DNA of 64,000 bases, taken from positions 1 to 64,000 of the forward strand of contig NZ_JAIUGV010000019.1 in the NCBI RefSeq assembly GCF_020164745.1, written 5' to 3'. How positions within the stretch are numbered: the stretch's first letter is position 1; every line of letters starts with the position of its first letter. The notes beneath the pieces are model-generated. The model was not told where the DNA came from, ran no database searches, and saw only the letters and a program-made list of their open reading frames with translations. Origin of the DNA: Mesorhizobium sp. ES1-4 (GTDB lineage Bacteria; Pseudomonadota; Alphaproteobacteria; Rhizobiales; Rhizobiaceae). Both the position numbers and the translations under genes were made by a program. Positions 17,200-24,938 of this stretch are shown here, in pieces.

Positions 17200-17481
17200 A
17201 TGACGGCCTTCATGCCGGTGACCCTGCGTTTTTGCGACAACAAGACCATGCTGGTCGGCTCGGTGGCCGACGCCGCGAAGGCGCTTCGTCACCAATGGCC
17301 TGACAAGACCGCGCCCGCCTATCTTGAGGCAGCCCGGCTGATCCAGCTCGCGGTGGAAGGTACCTGTTGTCCCCGTCCCGCCTTCGAAGCCTTCCGCGAA
17401 GCCGCCGGGCAACAGGGCATATTGGTGGCCAAGCCAAGAAGCCGCGCGCATGAGTGGCTCGACGCGGCGGCGAGCCCCTGA
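17200..17481 (+). CDS. DUF982 protein, first copy
   Basis: A 93-residue protein with the DUF982 pattern: V-TLRF at the start, a central SVADAAKALRHQWPD, then AYLEAARLIQLAVEG and a C-terminal AFREAAGQQGILV. DUF982 proteins are small, abundant in rhizobia, and of unknown function. The internal ATG at 17200 is preferred to that at 17179 because GGGAAGGA lies upstream. A paralogue follows 36 bases later. Both are divergent from the DUF1376 set. Confidence 0.7.
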   Translation: MTAFMPVTLRFCDNKTMLVGSVADAAKALRHQWPDKTAPAYLEAARLIQLAVEGTCCPRPAFEAFREAAGQQGILVAKPRSRAHEWLDAAASP

Positions 17482-17517
17482 CGCGAGGTTGCAACCGAGC
17501 GCCGGCCTCGTGCGTTT

Positions 17518-17880
17518 ATGAGCGTCGGCTTGAGAGTCGCGCCTGAACAGAAAGTGAACGCCGTGGGTACGATGAAAACCGGAGTGCCCCTCAAAGTGTG
17601 CCTGGATGGGCATGTCGAGGAGATCGAGAACGTCAGCGACGCCGCGGATTTCCTGCAGCGCTGGCCGATCGAACGGCGAGGCCACGTCTATCGCAGCGCG
17701 CTCAACGCCTGCAGCGCGGCCATCGCGGCGCAAATTTCGCAATCCGATGCGATAAAGGTGTTCACCGGCTTTGCCCGCGTTGCCGGCATCCTGGTCGCGG
17801 GCGGCGGGCAAGCGACAGCGCTGGAGCCACGGACGGTACAGAGCCGCCTGCCGAAACAGGGCCGCCAGATGCCGAAATAG
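17518..17880 (+). CDS. DUF982 protein, second copy
   Basis: A 120-residue paralogue of the preceding gene: SDAADFLQRWPIERRGHVYR aligns with its SVADAAKAL...HQW region, and IKVFTGFARVAGILV with the C-terminal helix. The start may be ATG 17518 or 17572 (MKTGVPL); the second fits the domain better but has no clearer ribosome site. A Lys/Arg-rich tail follows the domain. It is probably co-transcribed with the first copy. Function unknown. Confidence 0.6.
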   Translation: MSVGLRVAPEQKVNAVGTMKTGVPLKVCLDGHVEEIENVSDAADFLQRWPIERRGHVYRSALNACSAAIAAQISQSDAIKVFTGFARVAGILVAGGGQATALEPRTVQSRLPKQGRQMPK

Positions 17881-17935
17881 CGCTGCGGCGCGAGTGCTGT
17901 TCAAAGCAATTCTCCCAGTATGTTGGCGGAGCGTC

Positions 17936-17990
17936 TTTCTCCCCGTCCACGGGCAGAAATGCCCGGCAGGGCATTGGGGGCAGCGCCAGC
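17936..17990 (+). repeat. Dispersed intergenic repeat, family A copy 2
   Basis: CTCCCCGTCCACGGGCAG...GCCCGGCAGGGC...GGGGGCAGCGCC. Diverged copy, facing copy 3 at 18041 in inverted orientation. Confidence 0.6.
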
Positions 17991-18040
17991 GTTTTGGTAA
18001 TGCGCGTTTTGCCCTCATCGCTGCCTTCCAATTCCATTAT

Positions 18041-18092
18041 GCCGGCGCCTCCCCATCCGCCTTCCGGCACCGTCTCCCCGTAAACGGGCGGA
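18041..18092 (-). repeat. Dispersed intergenic repeat, family A copy 3
   Basis: The reverse complement reads CCCGTTTACGGGGAGACGG, then TGCCGGAAGGCGGATGGGG. It forms an inverted pair with copy 2. Confidence 0.65.
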
Positions 18093-18103
18093 AGGACCAA
18101 GCT

Positions 18104-18739
18104 TCACCCGGCCTCGCAAACCCGGCGCTGGAAGCGTGCCTGATGGTACGTGCAGTAGCTTTTCATCGCGCTGGTGCGCATGCCGCAGCACAGCATGTCC
18201 TGCCCAGACCGCCCGTCGGGCGCATCGCTGTGCGTATCCTCCAGCGTCAGGTCGAGCGGCGCGCGGCACCGGTTGAACAAGCAGTCGATGAAGCGCATGG
18301 CCACGCCATGCGGCTGCCGGCCGATAGGGCCGCGCGGCGCCGCGGGTATCTTGAAACGGTAGACTTCCCCATCGGCGATCAGCACGCCCGCCTCGCGCTG
18401 CGAAAGCCGAGGCCGGACGTGCGAAGGAGCCCGCTTCGGCCGCACGGTGGGTGTGGCCGCCGGACCGGGGGCGGCGCTGACGCGACTGGTTGCGGATTCC
18501 ACCTTGGCGGCGCGGTTCGCGGCCCTGGCCATCGCCGCGCCGACCGCCGGGCGGCCCTTGCCATTGGCAAAGCCGATCGCACCCAGCATGGCGTTGCGGT
18601 AGACGATGCCGATAATGGCGTTGCGCGACACGCGCGCGCCGCGCCGGGCGCTGAACGCGGCCGCGATCCTCGAGGCCGAAAGCCCGTCCTTCAGCCAGGC
18701 GGCGATCGCCTGTAGTTCGCTGTCGCTGTAACTTGCCAT
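18104..18739 (-). CDS. GcrA-like cell-cycle regulator paralogue
   Basis: A 211-residue protein. The N-terminal helix-turn-helix, with AIAAWLKDGLSASRIAAAFS then VSRNAIIGIVYRN, matches GcrA, which recruits sigma-70 RNA polymerase at GANTC-methylated promoters. A basic Ala/Pro linker follows. The C-terminal Cys/His cluster (FIDCLFNRC, CCGMR, YCTYHQARF) resembles the GcrA end that binds sigma factor. It differs from chromosomal GcrA in a longer recognition turn and linker, so it is likely an accessory paralogue of the type carried by prophages. ATG 18739 begins the domain. Confidence 0.75.
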   Translation of the reverse strand: MASYSDSELQAIAAWLKDGLSASRIAAAFSARRGARVSRNAIIGIVYRNAMLGAIGFANGKGRPAVGAAMARAANRAAKVESATSRVSAAPGPAATPTVRPKRAPSHVRPRLSQREAGVLIADGEVYRFKIPAAPRGPIGRQPHGVAMRFIDCLFNRCRAPLDLTLEDTHSDAPDGRSGQDMLCCGMRTSAMKSYCTYHQARFQRRVCEAG

Positions 18740-18880
18740 GTCCGTCTCCATTGCGCGGCCAGCGGCGGCCGCGCACGGCGCCGTCAGGCAAGCATCAAGT
18801 TCGCCCGGGACCACCATGGGCGCCGTCGGGGCTGGTTCGGCCTGTCGGCCGCTGGAATTGCCTGTGGAAGGATTGGCGCC

Positions 18881-19249
18881 TCAGTCAGGCCGATCGGCAG
18901 CCGTGGCGAGGCGCGCAAACCGCGCCAGCGCCATGTCCCTGTCGGGCGCCGAAACCGCCCTGCCGGTCATCGGCTCGTACAGGATGACGGTGCCGTCCTG
19001 CGTGCGGATCAGGGAACAGCCCGCGGCTGGATCGAATGGGGGGCCGGAGCCGCGGGGAGCGGCGGCTCCGGCCGTTCCGGCCGCCGGTGACGGGCGGACC
19101 GGACGCGAGGCCGATGCACCGGGGCAATCGGCTTCGCGCATCGCCCCGGCCGGGGAGGAGGACGGCCGGGGCGGAAGGGAAAAGGTGGCGGCACCGGGAA
19201 TGACTGGGCCGCAGGCGCGGTCGACTCTGAGGGGGTTGAGCTTTTGCAT
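18881..19249 (-). CDS. Hypothetical protein divergent from the S24 repressor
   Basis: A 122-residue protein. Its N-terminal 75 residues are low-complexity (Pro/Ala/Ser/Arg). The C-terminus is folded-looking: CSLIRTQDGTVILYEPMTGR, then a helix with MALARFARLA. No family recognised. It starts 83 bases from the divergent repressor gene, and the shared gap holds the operator-like decamer, so it is probably controlled by that repressor. Confidence 0.5.
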   Translation of the reverse strand: MQKLNPLRVDRACGPVIPGAATFSLPPRPSSSPAGAMREADCPGASASRPVRPSPAAGTAGAAAPRGSGPPFDPAAGCSLIRTQDGTVILYEPMTGRAVSAPDRDMALARFARLATAADRPD

Positions 19250-19259
19250 GAGGCGATAT

Positions 19260-19269
19260 AAGCATAACT
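19260..19269 (+). promoter_or_regulatory. Operator-like decamer AAGCATAACT, copy 1
   Basis: AAGCATAACT within an AT-rich gap between the divergent hypothetical gene and the S24 repressor. The same ten bases occur inverted at 20482-20491 beside another promoter of the same module. Proposed repressor half-site. Confidence 0.45.
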
Positions 19270-19331
19270 CAAAAATTGATGCAAGCCAATCTTTCATGGA
19301 CGAAAGCAGGGCTTGTTGGTCACATGAGGCC

Positions 19332-20027
19332 ATGGTGAAAACGCAACTGTCGATCAGGGTCGGGGCCGCGATCCGCCAGGCACGCAAGCAGCGCGGCCTG
19401 GTCATGCGCCACATCGCCGAGCACAACGACACCGATGTCGCCGCCGTCGGCAACTGGGAAACCGGGCGCAACCTGCCCAAGACCGAGAACCTGTTGAAGA
19501 CCGCTGCCTTCCTGCGCGTCGACCCCGTGGCGCTCGGCAAGGGCGAGGTCGTTTTCCTCGACGATGCCGGCCCGGTGGCGGACGCGGAGATCGTCACCGA
19601 TGCCGGCCCAATGCCGGCCGGCGCGATGGATATTCCGGTGCTGGGCGCCGCCGTCGGCGGCGATGACGGCGACTTCACTTTCAACGGCGAGCCGGCGGGA
19701 TACGTCCAGCGTCCGCCAGGGGTCCGCAATCTGCCAAAAGTGTTCGCGCTGCATGTACTGTCGGATTCCATGGTGCCGCGCTATGAACCCGGCGACATGA
19801 TCTATTGCGGCGGCCGCGACGCGGTGCCGGGCGACCATGTGGTGATCGAGACTTTTCCCGACGAGAACGAGAAGAACGGCAAGGCCTTCATCAAGAAGCT
19901 GGTCCGGCGCACCGCGGGCGAGCTGGTGGTCGAGCAGTACAATCCGCCCAAGACGCTGACCTTCAACCGCTATGCCATCAAGCAAGTCTGGCGCGTTATC
20001 CCGCTGAAGGAGTTGCTGGGGTACTAG
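19332..20027 (+). CDS. CI/LexA-like repressor (XRE HTH plus S24 peptidase)
   Basis: A 231-residue phage-type repressor. An XRE helix-turn-helix (about residues 8-62) contains RQARKQRGLVMRHIAE and NWETGRNLPK. The S24 domain (about 95-225) has the predicted autocleavage region GAAVGG, catalytic Ser in LSDSMVPRYEPGD, and the Lys partner in AFIKKLVRR. It should repress lytic-type or mobile functions until SOS/RecA-triggered self-cleavage. ATG 19332 is chosen at the domain start. It is divergent from the neighbouring hypothetical gene across an AT-rich operator region. Confidence 0.85.
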   Translation: MVKTQLSIRVGAAIRQARKQRGLVMRHIAEHNDTDVAAVGNWETGRNLPKTENLLKTAAFLRVDPVALGKGEVVFLDDAGPVADAEIVTDAGPMPAGAMDIPVLGAAVGGDDGDFTFNGEPAGYVQRPPGVRNLPKVFALHVLSDSMVPRYEPGDMIYCGGRDAVPGDHVVIETFPDENEKNGKAFIKKLVRRTAGELVVEQYNPPKTLTFNRYAIKQVWRVIPLKELLGY

Positions 20028-20070
20028 GGGCTCACTTTCCTTCTCCCCTTTGCGGTAGAAGGAAAAGCGA

Positions 20071-20373
20071 TCAAGCCCGCCTCGATCCCTCGAGGGGCAC
20101 GTCGCGCTCGCTCAGCATCCGCGCTTCCGAGCGCACGCGCTGGCGCTCGTCGACGAACGCGGCCTGGATCGAGATCGCGGTGCCCGGCAGCCCTTCGGCA
20201 CGGCAGGCCGAGCAGACGATGCGGCCCGATAACGCGGCCAGCGGCGTGTTCCCGTTCACCCCGAAGCGCTTCAACTGGTCAGGCCGCCACCACCTGTTTC
20301 GGCCGCAATCGGCGCACTCGACCGATAGCGACGCGATTTGCGCGATCACTGCTTCCCTGCCCGGCAACGCCAT
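20071..20373 (-). CDS. Small zinc-ribbon hypothetical protein
   Basis: A 100-residue protein with two Cys pairs, VECADCGR (about 19-25) and IVCSACR (about 52-58), which should bind one zinc ion. Between them is WWRPDQLKRFG. Such ribbons occur in small phage and regulatory proteins, possibly nucleic-acid or protein binding. AAAGGAGG lies about seven bases before the ATG. It is convergent with the repressor gene and divergent from the next gene across the second operator-like site. Confidence 0.6.
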   Translation of the reverse strand: MALPGREAVIAQIASLSVECADCGRNRWWRPDQLKRFGVNGNTPLAALSGRIVCSACRAEGLPGTAISIQAAFVDERQRVRSEARMLSERDVPLEGSRRA

Positions 20374-20481
20374 CTTTCCTCCTTTTTGTTCCTGATTTGT
20401 TCATATCTTCCCGTGTTTTGAAGCGGGAGTCGAGTCGCAGTTTTCAAACTCCTCCAACAGTTCACCTTTCATCTGGACTTA

Positions 20482-20491
20482 AGTTATGCTT
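20482..20491 (-). promoter_or_regulatory. Operator-like decamer AAGCATAACT, copy 2
   Basis: On the minus strand this reads AAGCATAACTTAAG, inside an AT-rich stretch between the zinc-ribbon gene and the helical gene at 20552. It matches the site at 19260-19269 exactly over ten bases. Confidence 0.45.
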
Positions 20492-20551
20492 TTATAAGAC
20501 TTACAAATATGAGTCGACGCGGAATTGCCCGCGCCAGATCCGGGAGCAAGA

Positions 20552-20914
20552 ATGGACGCCGCCGATTTCGCCCGCGCCTGCGGCTACACCGGCGACAGTC
20601 CCGCTTTGCTCGAAGCCTTCGAGGCGATCCGCTGCAACGGCATCGCGCAGGCCCGCCTGGATCACTTCAAGCGCAAGGCCGTCATCGACGAATTGAAGCA
20701 GTCGGAGCTTCTGTTCCTGGCCGCGATCGGCCCGGCACTGTCGGCGCATGAAGCCGTCGAGGACGCGATCCGCTTCATCGCCGGTTGGCGCAACATGCCA
20801 CGCTGGCGCCAGGAAAGGCGCCCTCACGATCTCGCCAGGGCCAGGCAGCAGCTTCTCATGGCCCGTTTCTTCCGCCGCTACGGCCATGGTATGTGGGCAA
20901 GGCACGCTGCTTGA
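20552..20914 (+). CDS. Hypothetical helical basic protein
   Basis: A 120-residue, mostly helical, basic protein with a central Trp/Arg segment, GWRNMPRWRQERR, and no recognised domain. CGGGAG lies about seven bases upstream of ATG 20552. It is preceded by the operator-like decamer, so it is probably part of the repressor-controlled module and marks its right end. Function unknown. Confidence 0.5.
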   Translation: MDAADFARACGYTGDSPALLEAFEAIRCNGIAQARLDHFKRKAVIDELKQSELLFLAAIGPALSAHEAVEDAIRFIAGWRNMPRWRQERRPHDLARARQQLLMARFFRRYGHGMWARHAA

Positions 20915-21049
20915 GGCGCAGCTGGTCCGAGTGCCATTTGCGGTCCCGATCCCCGCCCATGATGCCGCCCATCATGGCGCCCTGATTCCGTCGGAATGAT
21001 GCGCTGACTGGATGGTCTTGGAACTCGCCGAGCGTCGGAAGGACTCGAG

Positions 21050-21627
21050 ATGAACCGCCTTGTTCTCGCCGCCCTGTGGATTATGGCGCTCGCCTTTGCC
21101 CCCCCGCCGCAGGCGACACCACCACCGGGCTTGCCGACACCACCGTGCTGATCGTGCGCCACGGTGAGAAGCCGGATAGCGGTCCCGGCCTGTCGCCCGA
21201 GGGCCAGGCCCGCGCGCAAGCCTATGCCGCCTATTTCCAGCACTTCATGCTCGACGGCACGCCGTTGCGGCCCGATGTGCTGGTGGCCAGTGCCGATTCC
21301 AAGAACAGCACCCGCGAACGGCTGACGCTGACGCCGCTCAGCGAAGCCTTGAAACTACCCATCGACCAGCGTTTCGCCGACAGGGAAGTCCAGAACCTCG
21401 TCGCCGCGCTGTCGACCGAAAGCCACGGCAGGTCGATCCTGATCGCCTGGCATCATGGCCAACTGGGCAAGCTGATCAAGACCTTCGGCGCCGATCCCAA
21501 GACTTTGCTGCCGAACGGCAGCTGGCCCGATGATGTCTTCAACTGGGTGGTGGTGCTGCGCTTCGACCATACGGGGCAGTTGGTGCCGGGCTCGGCCCGC
21601 ATCGTGGAGGAGAAATTGGGCGGCTGA
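21050..21627 (+). pseudogene. Exported histidine phosphatase split by a poly-C frameshift
   Basis: ATG 21050 starts a signal peptide (MNRLVLAALWIMALAFA) in one frame. The phosphatase domain, with TVLIVRHGEKPD (RHG catalytic motif) and IAWHHGQLGKL (second His), is in another frame to 21627. The frames meet at a run of seven C at about 21099-21105. Eight C would fuse them as ALAFAPPAAGDTTTG. The domain itself is intact, about 165 residues. This can be a sequencing indel, a recent mutation or slippage-based switching. A GTG at 21076 would give a cytoplasmic form without a signal peptide. Confidence 0.7.
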
Positions 21628-21870
21628 GGCGCAGCCTTTCCTATTCCCCTCGCGCCAGGCACCGTTCGATCCGGCGTAGACCGAGAACCGAATGAAATGG
21701 CCATGCAAGATCTAAATCACAAAGCGTCGGTTGCACGCTCCGCGCGGTTGCATATCGGCCACACCACCGAACTGGTTAAGGTTAGATAAGGCTACTTTAG
21801 CCAGGATGGTTGACATCGGCCACAGCGATACGGCAGCTTTACAGCTTGAGGGACAAATAGGGGGATTCCC

Positions 21871-21957
21871 ATGAAGAAGACATACGAACGTCCGCAGCTT
21901 AAGAAGCGTCAGAAGCTGTCCGCCATCGTGGCCTGCCCGATTTCGCAGTGCGTATAG
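21871..21957 (+). CDS. Putative RiPP precursor peptide D
   Basis: A 28-residue peptide beginning MKKTYERPQLKKRQKLSAIV and ending ACPISQCV. It keeps YxxPxL and KRxKLS of peptides A-C, and its tail CPISQC is identical to that of peptide A although it lies 13 kb away. GGGGG lies eight bases before the ATG and TTGACA at 21810-21815 could be a -35 element. No maturation gene adjoins; the nearest neighbours are the phosphatase and an SDR gene. The shared core argues for selection on the Cys-ring-sized tail. Confidence 0.7.
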   Translation: MKKTYERPQLKKRQKLSAIVACPISQCV

Positions 21958-22009
21958 CCTGATCGCCACGTCGGTATGCCCGTTCTGAACGAGTACCGGC
22001 ATGAAGGAG

Positions 22010-22033
22010 TCCCGCGCCAGGTCAGGCGCGGGA
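22010..22033 (+). terminator. Hairpin downstream of peptide D
   Basis: TCCCGCGCC pairs with GGCGCGGGA around AGGTCA, 53 bases after the peptide stop; a weak T-containing tail follows. Likely transcript end. Confidence 0.5.
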
Positions 22034-22222
22034 GGGTGTTATTGATCACGGCAACCGAGCCCGTGCCTACTTTATCGCCGCCCCTGCCGTCGCCGCGATA
22101 GATCCAGCGGCTTTGGCTATCGGCCGCAATCGGTTGCCGCTCACGGATCGCAAGACGCTGGCACCGGGGCTCGTCCGTTGCGCAGGGCCGTCACCCCTGG
22201 ATAAATCAGCTTCATACGCGCA

Positions 22223-23107
22223 TCAATATCGCATGGCGTCGAGATCGGCGATCAGCGTCGGTCCGGTCGGATGCCAGCCGAGCCGGGCCTGGGTCAGCGC
22301 GCTGGAAGCCGGCAGGTCCATGGGGGCAAACATCGCCATCCAGCCGAAATGCTCCCCTGCCTTTTCCGGCGCGATCGAAACGGCCGGCAGGTTCAGGCCC
22401 CGGCCAAGCGCCTCGGCGATCGCACGCACCTCGACACCTTCCTCGCCGACGGCGTGATAGCGCGCGCCGGGCTGCCGCTTTTCCACCGCAAGCCGGTAGA
22501 GGTGCGCCGCGTCCAGCACGTGACCCGCCGCATAGCGGTTGCGGCCTTCGCCGACATAGGCGGAGACGCCCTTCTGGCGCGCGATTTCGATGAGCGGCGT
22601 GATCAGCCCCTGCTTCAACGTGTTGTGGACCTGCGGCAGGCGCACCACCGACACATTGACGCCAGCGTCCAGCAAGGCATTGCCGGCGAGTTCCGAGGCG
22701 ATGCGGGGATTCGCGTGACCGGCGTTGAAGACGTCCTCGACCGCCAACTGGCCGTGTCCGGGGCTGCCCATGCCGACGCCCGATGTGATCACCAGCGGCC
22801 GGTCGGAGCCGGCGAGTGCGGCGCCAAGCGCGGCGATGACGCGCTTGTCCTTTTCGCAGTTCTCGACAAACCGCGAGAAATCATGGTCGAACGCGGTGTG
22901 GATCACGGCCTCCGCCTTGGCCGCCCCGTCGCGCAGCCCCTCGGGATCCTCGAGGTTTCCGCGATACACCTCGGCGCCGGCGGCGGCCAACGCCTCGGCG
23001 CCGACATCGGAGCGGGTGACACCGATTACCTGATGGCCGGCCCGGATGAGTTCGGGAACGAGCGCCGAACCGATGAAGCCGGTGGCGCCGGTAAGAAAGA
23101 TACGCAT
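22223..23107 (-). CDS. NAD-dependent epimerase/SDR family protein
   Basis: A 294-residue extended/atypical SDR. MRIFLTGATGFIGSALVPEL gives the TGxxGxxG nucleotide-binding motif, GVTRSDVGAE suggests NADP contact, and LVITSGVGMGSPG lies at the strand bearing the catalytic Ser. It resembles proteins annotated as NAD-dependent epimerase/dehydratase family, substrate unknown. ATG 23107 places the motif at the N-terminus; an upstream ATG would add ten unrelated residues. It is divergent from the XRE regulator, which likely controls it. Confidence 0.8.
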   Translation of the reverse strand: MRIFLTGATGFIGSALVPELIRAGHQVIGVTRSDVGAEALAAAGAEVYRGNLEDPEGLRDGAAKAEAVIHTAFDHDFSRFVENCEKDKRVIAALGAALAGSDRPLVITSGVGMGSPGHGQLAVEDVFNAGHANPRIASELAGNALLDAGVNVSVVRLPQVHNTLKQGLITPLIEIARQKGVSAYVGEGRNRYAAGHVLDAAHLYRLAVEKRQPGARYHAVGEEGVEVRAIAEALGRGLNLPAVSIAPEKAGEHFGWMAMFAPMDLPASSALTQARLGWHPTGPTLIADLDAMRY

Positions 23108-23211
23108 GCAAAATCTCCTGCACAGTTGCCTGCGCAATATCGCTGCTCTATTATTCCATTAAAGTAGTGATCTTATCATGGTATAATCGCTAACAGCTTG
23201 AGGCTGACAGG

Positions 23212-24060
23212 ATGCCCAACACTTCCGCCGGTTCGCTCGCGGCCTTTCTGAAAGACCGGCGCACCCGGCTCGACCCGGCGTCATTCGGCTTCTCCGGGCG
23301 CAGGCGCACGCCGGGACTGCGCCGGGAAGAGGTCGCCCAGCGCGCCAATATCAGCCCGACCTGGTACACATGGCTGGAACAGGGCCGCGGCGGCGCGCCT
23401 TCGGCCGACGTGCTGAACCGGATCGCCAAGGGGCTGCTGCTGACCGAGGCCGAGCGCGAACATCTTTTCATGCTCGGGCTCGGGCGCCCGCCGGAGGTCC
23501 GCTACATCGGCGCCGACGGCGTCAGCCCTCGCCTGCAACGCCTGCTCGACACGCTTGAGGCGAGCCCTGCCCTGATCAAGACGGCGACCTGGGATGTCGT
23601 TGCCTGGAACCGCGCCGCGCAAGTCGTGCTGACCGACTACAGCACCTTGCCCGCCGGCCAGCGCAACATCCTGCGCTTCATGTTCCGCAGTCCCTCCTTG
23701 CGCGCCAAGCAGCACGATTGGGAGAACCTCGCCCGTTTCGTGGTGGGCGCGTTCCGGGCCGACGCGGCGCGTGCCGGCGCGGTGTCCGAGGTTGCCCAGC
23801 TGGTTGAGGAGTTGTGCGGCGCCAGCCCGGAATTCGCCGCCCTGTGGCGGGAAAACGACGTGCTCAGCCATGGCGATGGGACAAAGCGCCTGAAGCATCC
23901 CGAACTCGGCGACATCGAACTCGAATATTCGGCCTTCGCGGTCGACGGACGGCCGGATCTGAGCCTGACCGTCTACAACCCGGTGGACGGCACGGTCGCC
24001 GACCGTATCCGCGCGATGGCCCGGCGCCACCAAGAGCAAGAGGCGGACCCGGCGCGATGA
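23212..24060 (+). CDS. XRE/MmyB-type transcriptional regulator
   Basis: A 282-residue regulator. The N-terminal helix-turn-helix (about 8-80) shows LRREEVAQRANISPTWYTWL and a following helix. The C-terminal MmyB-like domain (about 105-270), with WDVVAWNRAA and HPELGDIELEYSAF, forms a PAS-like ligand pocket that in MmyB binds a fatty acid. Regulators of this kind usually repress a divergently encoded SDR or oxidoreductase, exactly the context here, with 104 bases between the starts. ATG 23212 fits the family start. Confidence 0.85.
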   Translation: MPNTSAGSLAAFLKDRRTRLDPASFGFSGRRRTPGLRREEVAQRANISPTWYTWLEQGRGGAPSADVLNRIAKGLLLTEAEREHLFMLGLGRPPEVRYIGADGVSPRLQRLLDTLEASPALIKTATWDVVAWNRAAQVVLTDYSTLPAGQRNILRFMFRSPSLRAKQHDWENLARFVVGAFRADAARAGAVSEVAQLVEELCGASPEFAALWRENDVLSHGDGTKRLKHPELGDIELEYSAFAVDGRPDLSLTVYNPVDGTVADRIRAMARRHQEQEADPAR

Positions 24061-24135
24061 CGCCTGCCCCGCTCAGCGCCGTTCGCACACCGGCTGCAGG
24101 ATCCGCAGAGGTCGGCTCCGGCCCGTGTGTTTCCT

Positions 24136-24187
24136 TAGAGCAATTTTCAGGAAAAGTGCGTAGCGGTTTTCGGTCCGGAACCGAACA
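24136..24187 (+). repeat. Dispersed intergenic repeat, family C copy 1
   Basis: CAATTTTCAGGAAAAGTGCG then TAGCGGTTTTCGGTCCGGAA. Copies at 48160 and 58588 share CAGGAAA, GCG and GCGGTTTTCCG. It resembles a repeat that is common in rhizobial intergenic DNA. Confidence 0.7.
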
Positions 24188-24197
24188 CGAAGAGTTA

Positions 24198-24234
24198 GAG
24201 CGGTTCAGCGATTCTATCGAACGCTGAACCGCTC
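24198..24234 (+). repeat. Perfect 13-bp inverted repeat
   Basis: GAGCGGTTCAGCG and CGCTGAACCGCTC surround an 11-base loop. It lies between the convergent XRE and DUF1236 genes and may terminate one or both. Confidence 0.6.
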
Positions 24235-24292
24235 CAGACGGCGCACTTTGGGTAGCCGGCCTGCCGCCATAGCCGGCGGGGGCCAGACGCCG

Positions 24293-24589
24293 TTACTGGA
24301 TGATCTTGACGATCTTGCGGGTGCTTGGATCCACGATCACGGTCTGGTTGTCCACCACGGTGTAGCGATACTTGACGTTGGGCACTTCGTGCAGTTCGAC
24401 CGTGTCGGGCAAGGCCGTGCCGACATTGAGTTCCACGCCGGGAAGCTTGACCGAAGCCAGCGGCTGCTTCTTCACGTATTCCTTGATCACCGTTTCCTGC
24501 TCGGGCTGGATGACGACATCCTCGGCGGCGGCCGCGCCGACGCCCGCGAGCAACAGAACCGCGGCTACGGCGGCGAGTTTCTTCTTCAT
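24293..24589 (-). CDS. DUF1236 periplasmic protein
   Basis: A 98-residue protein with a signal peptide (MKKKLAAVAAVLLLAGVGAA, cleavage near AAA-ED) and one DUF1236 unit: VPNVKYRYTVVDNQTVIVD then TRKIVKII at the C-terminus. DUF1236 is a small periplasmic domain common in rhizobia, with unknown function. GGAGGAATTC precedes ATG 24589. A one-mismatch EcfG promoter (GGAAC-N16-AGTT) lies upstream at 24646-24670 on this strand. Confidence 0.8.
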   Translation of the reverse strand: MKKKLAAVAAVLLLAGVGAAAAEDVVIQPEQETVIKEYVKKQPLASVKLPGVELNVGTALPDTVELHEVPNVKYRYTVVDNQTVIVDPSTRKIVKIIQ

Positions 24590-24645
24590 GAATTCCTCCA
24601 TCTGCAGTCCGCACAGCCACAACATTGTCACTGCGCCGCGGATCG

Positions 24646-24670
24646 AACTTCAGCCGGCATCGAATGTTCC
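24646..24670 (-). promoter_or_regulatory. Near-consensus EcfG-type promoter, minus strand
   Basis: On the minus strand GGAAC, 16 bases, AGTT; one mismatch from consensus, ending 56 bases upstream of the DUF1236 start. Confidence 0.3.
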
Positions 24671-24748
24671 AGCTTTGGACTTCGGTCCCATCTACCCAAG
24701 ACTTAAGTCCCATCCAAAAACGCAATGGTCCTGCCGGAGCCGCCATCG

Positions 24749-24773
24749 GGAACGGCCACCTTTCACGCTCGTT
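24749..24773 (+). promoter_or_regulatory. Perfect EcfG-type general stress promoter
   Basis: GGAAC at 24749-24753, 16 bases, CGTT at 24770-24773. It points to the 35-residue membrane peptide gene at 24939, leaving an untranslated leader of about 150 bases in which no better gene is seen. Confidence 0.65.
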
Positions 24774-24938
24774 GTCGCTGCAAGCGGGCGGTCGGCTGGG
24801 GATATCGGCCAGCAACCGCGAGTGTTTTTTACGAATTGGCGCCGCTACGTCCCTTCCTGCGCCAATAGGGTTCGTCCACCGCCGCAAGGCGATGGGCGAA
24901 CCCTGAATCTGTCCGGGCTGCGCTGTGAGGAGGTTCTG

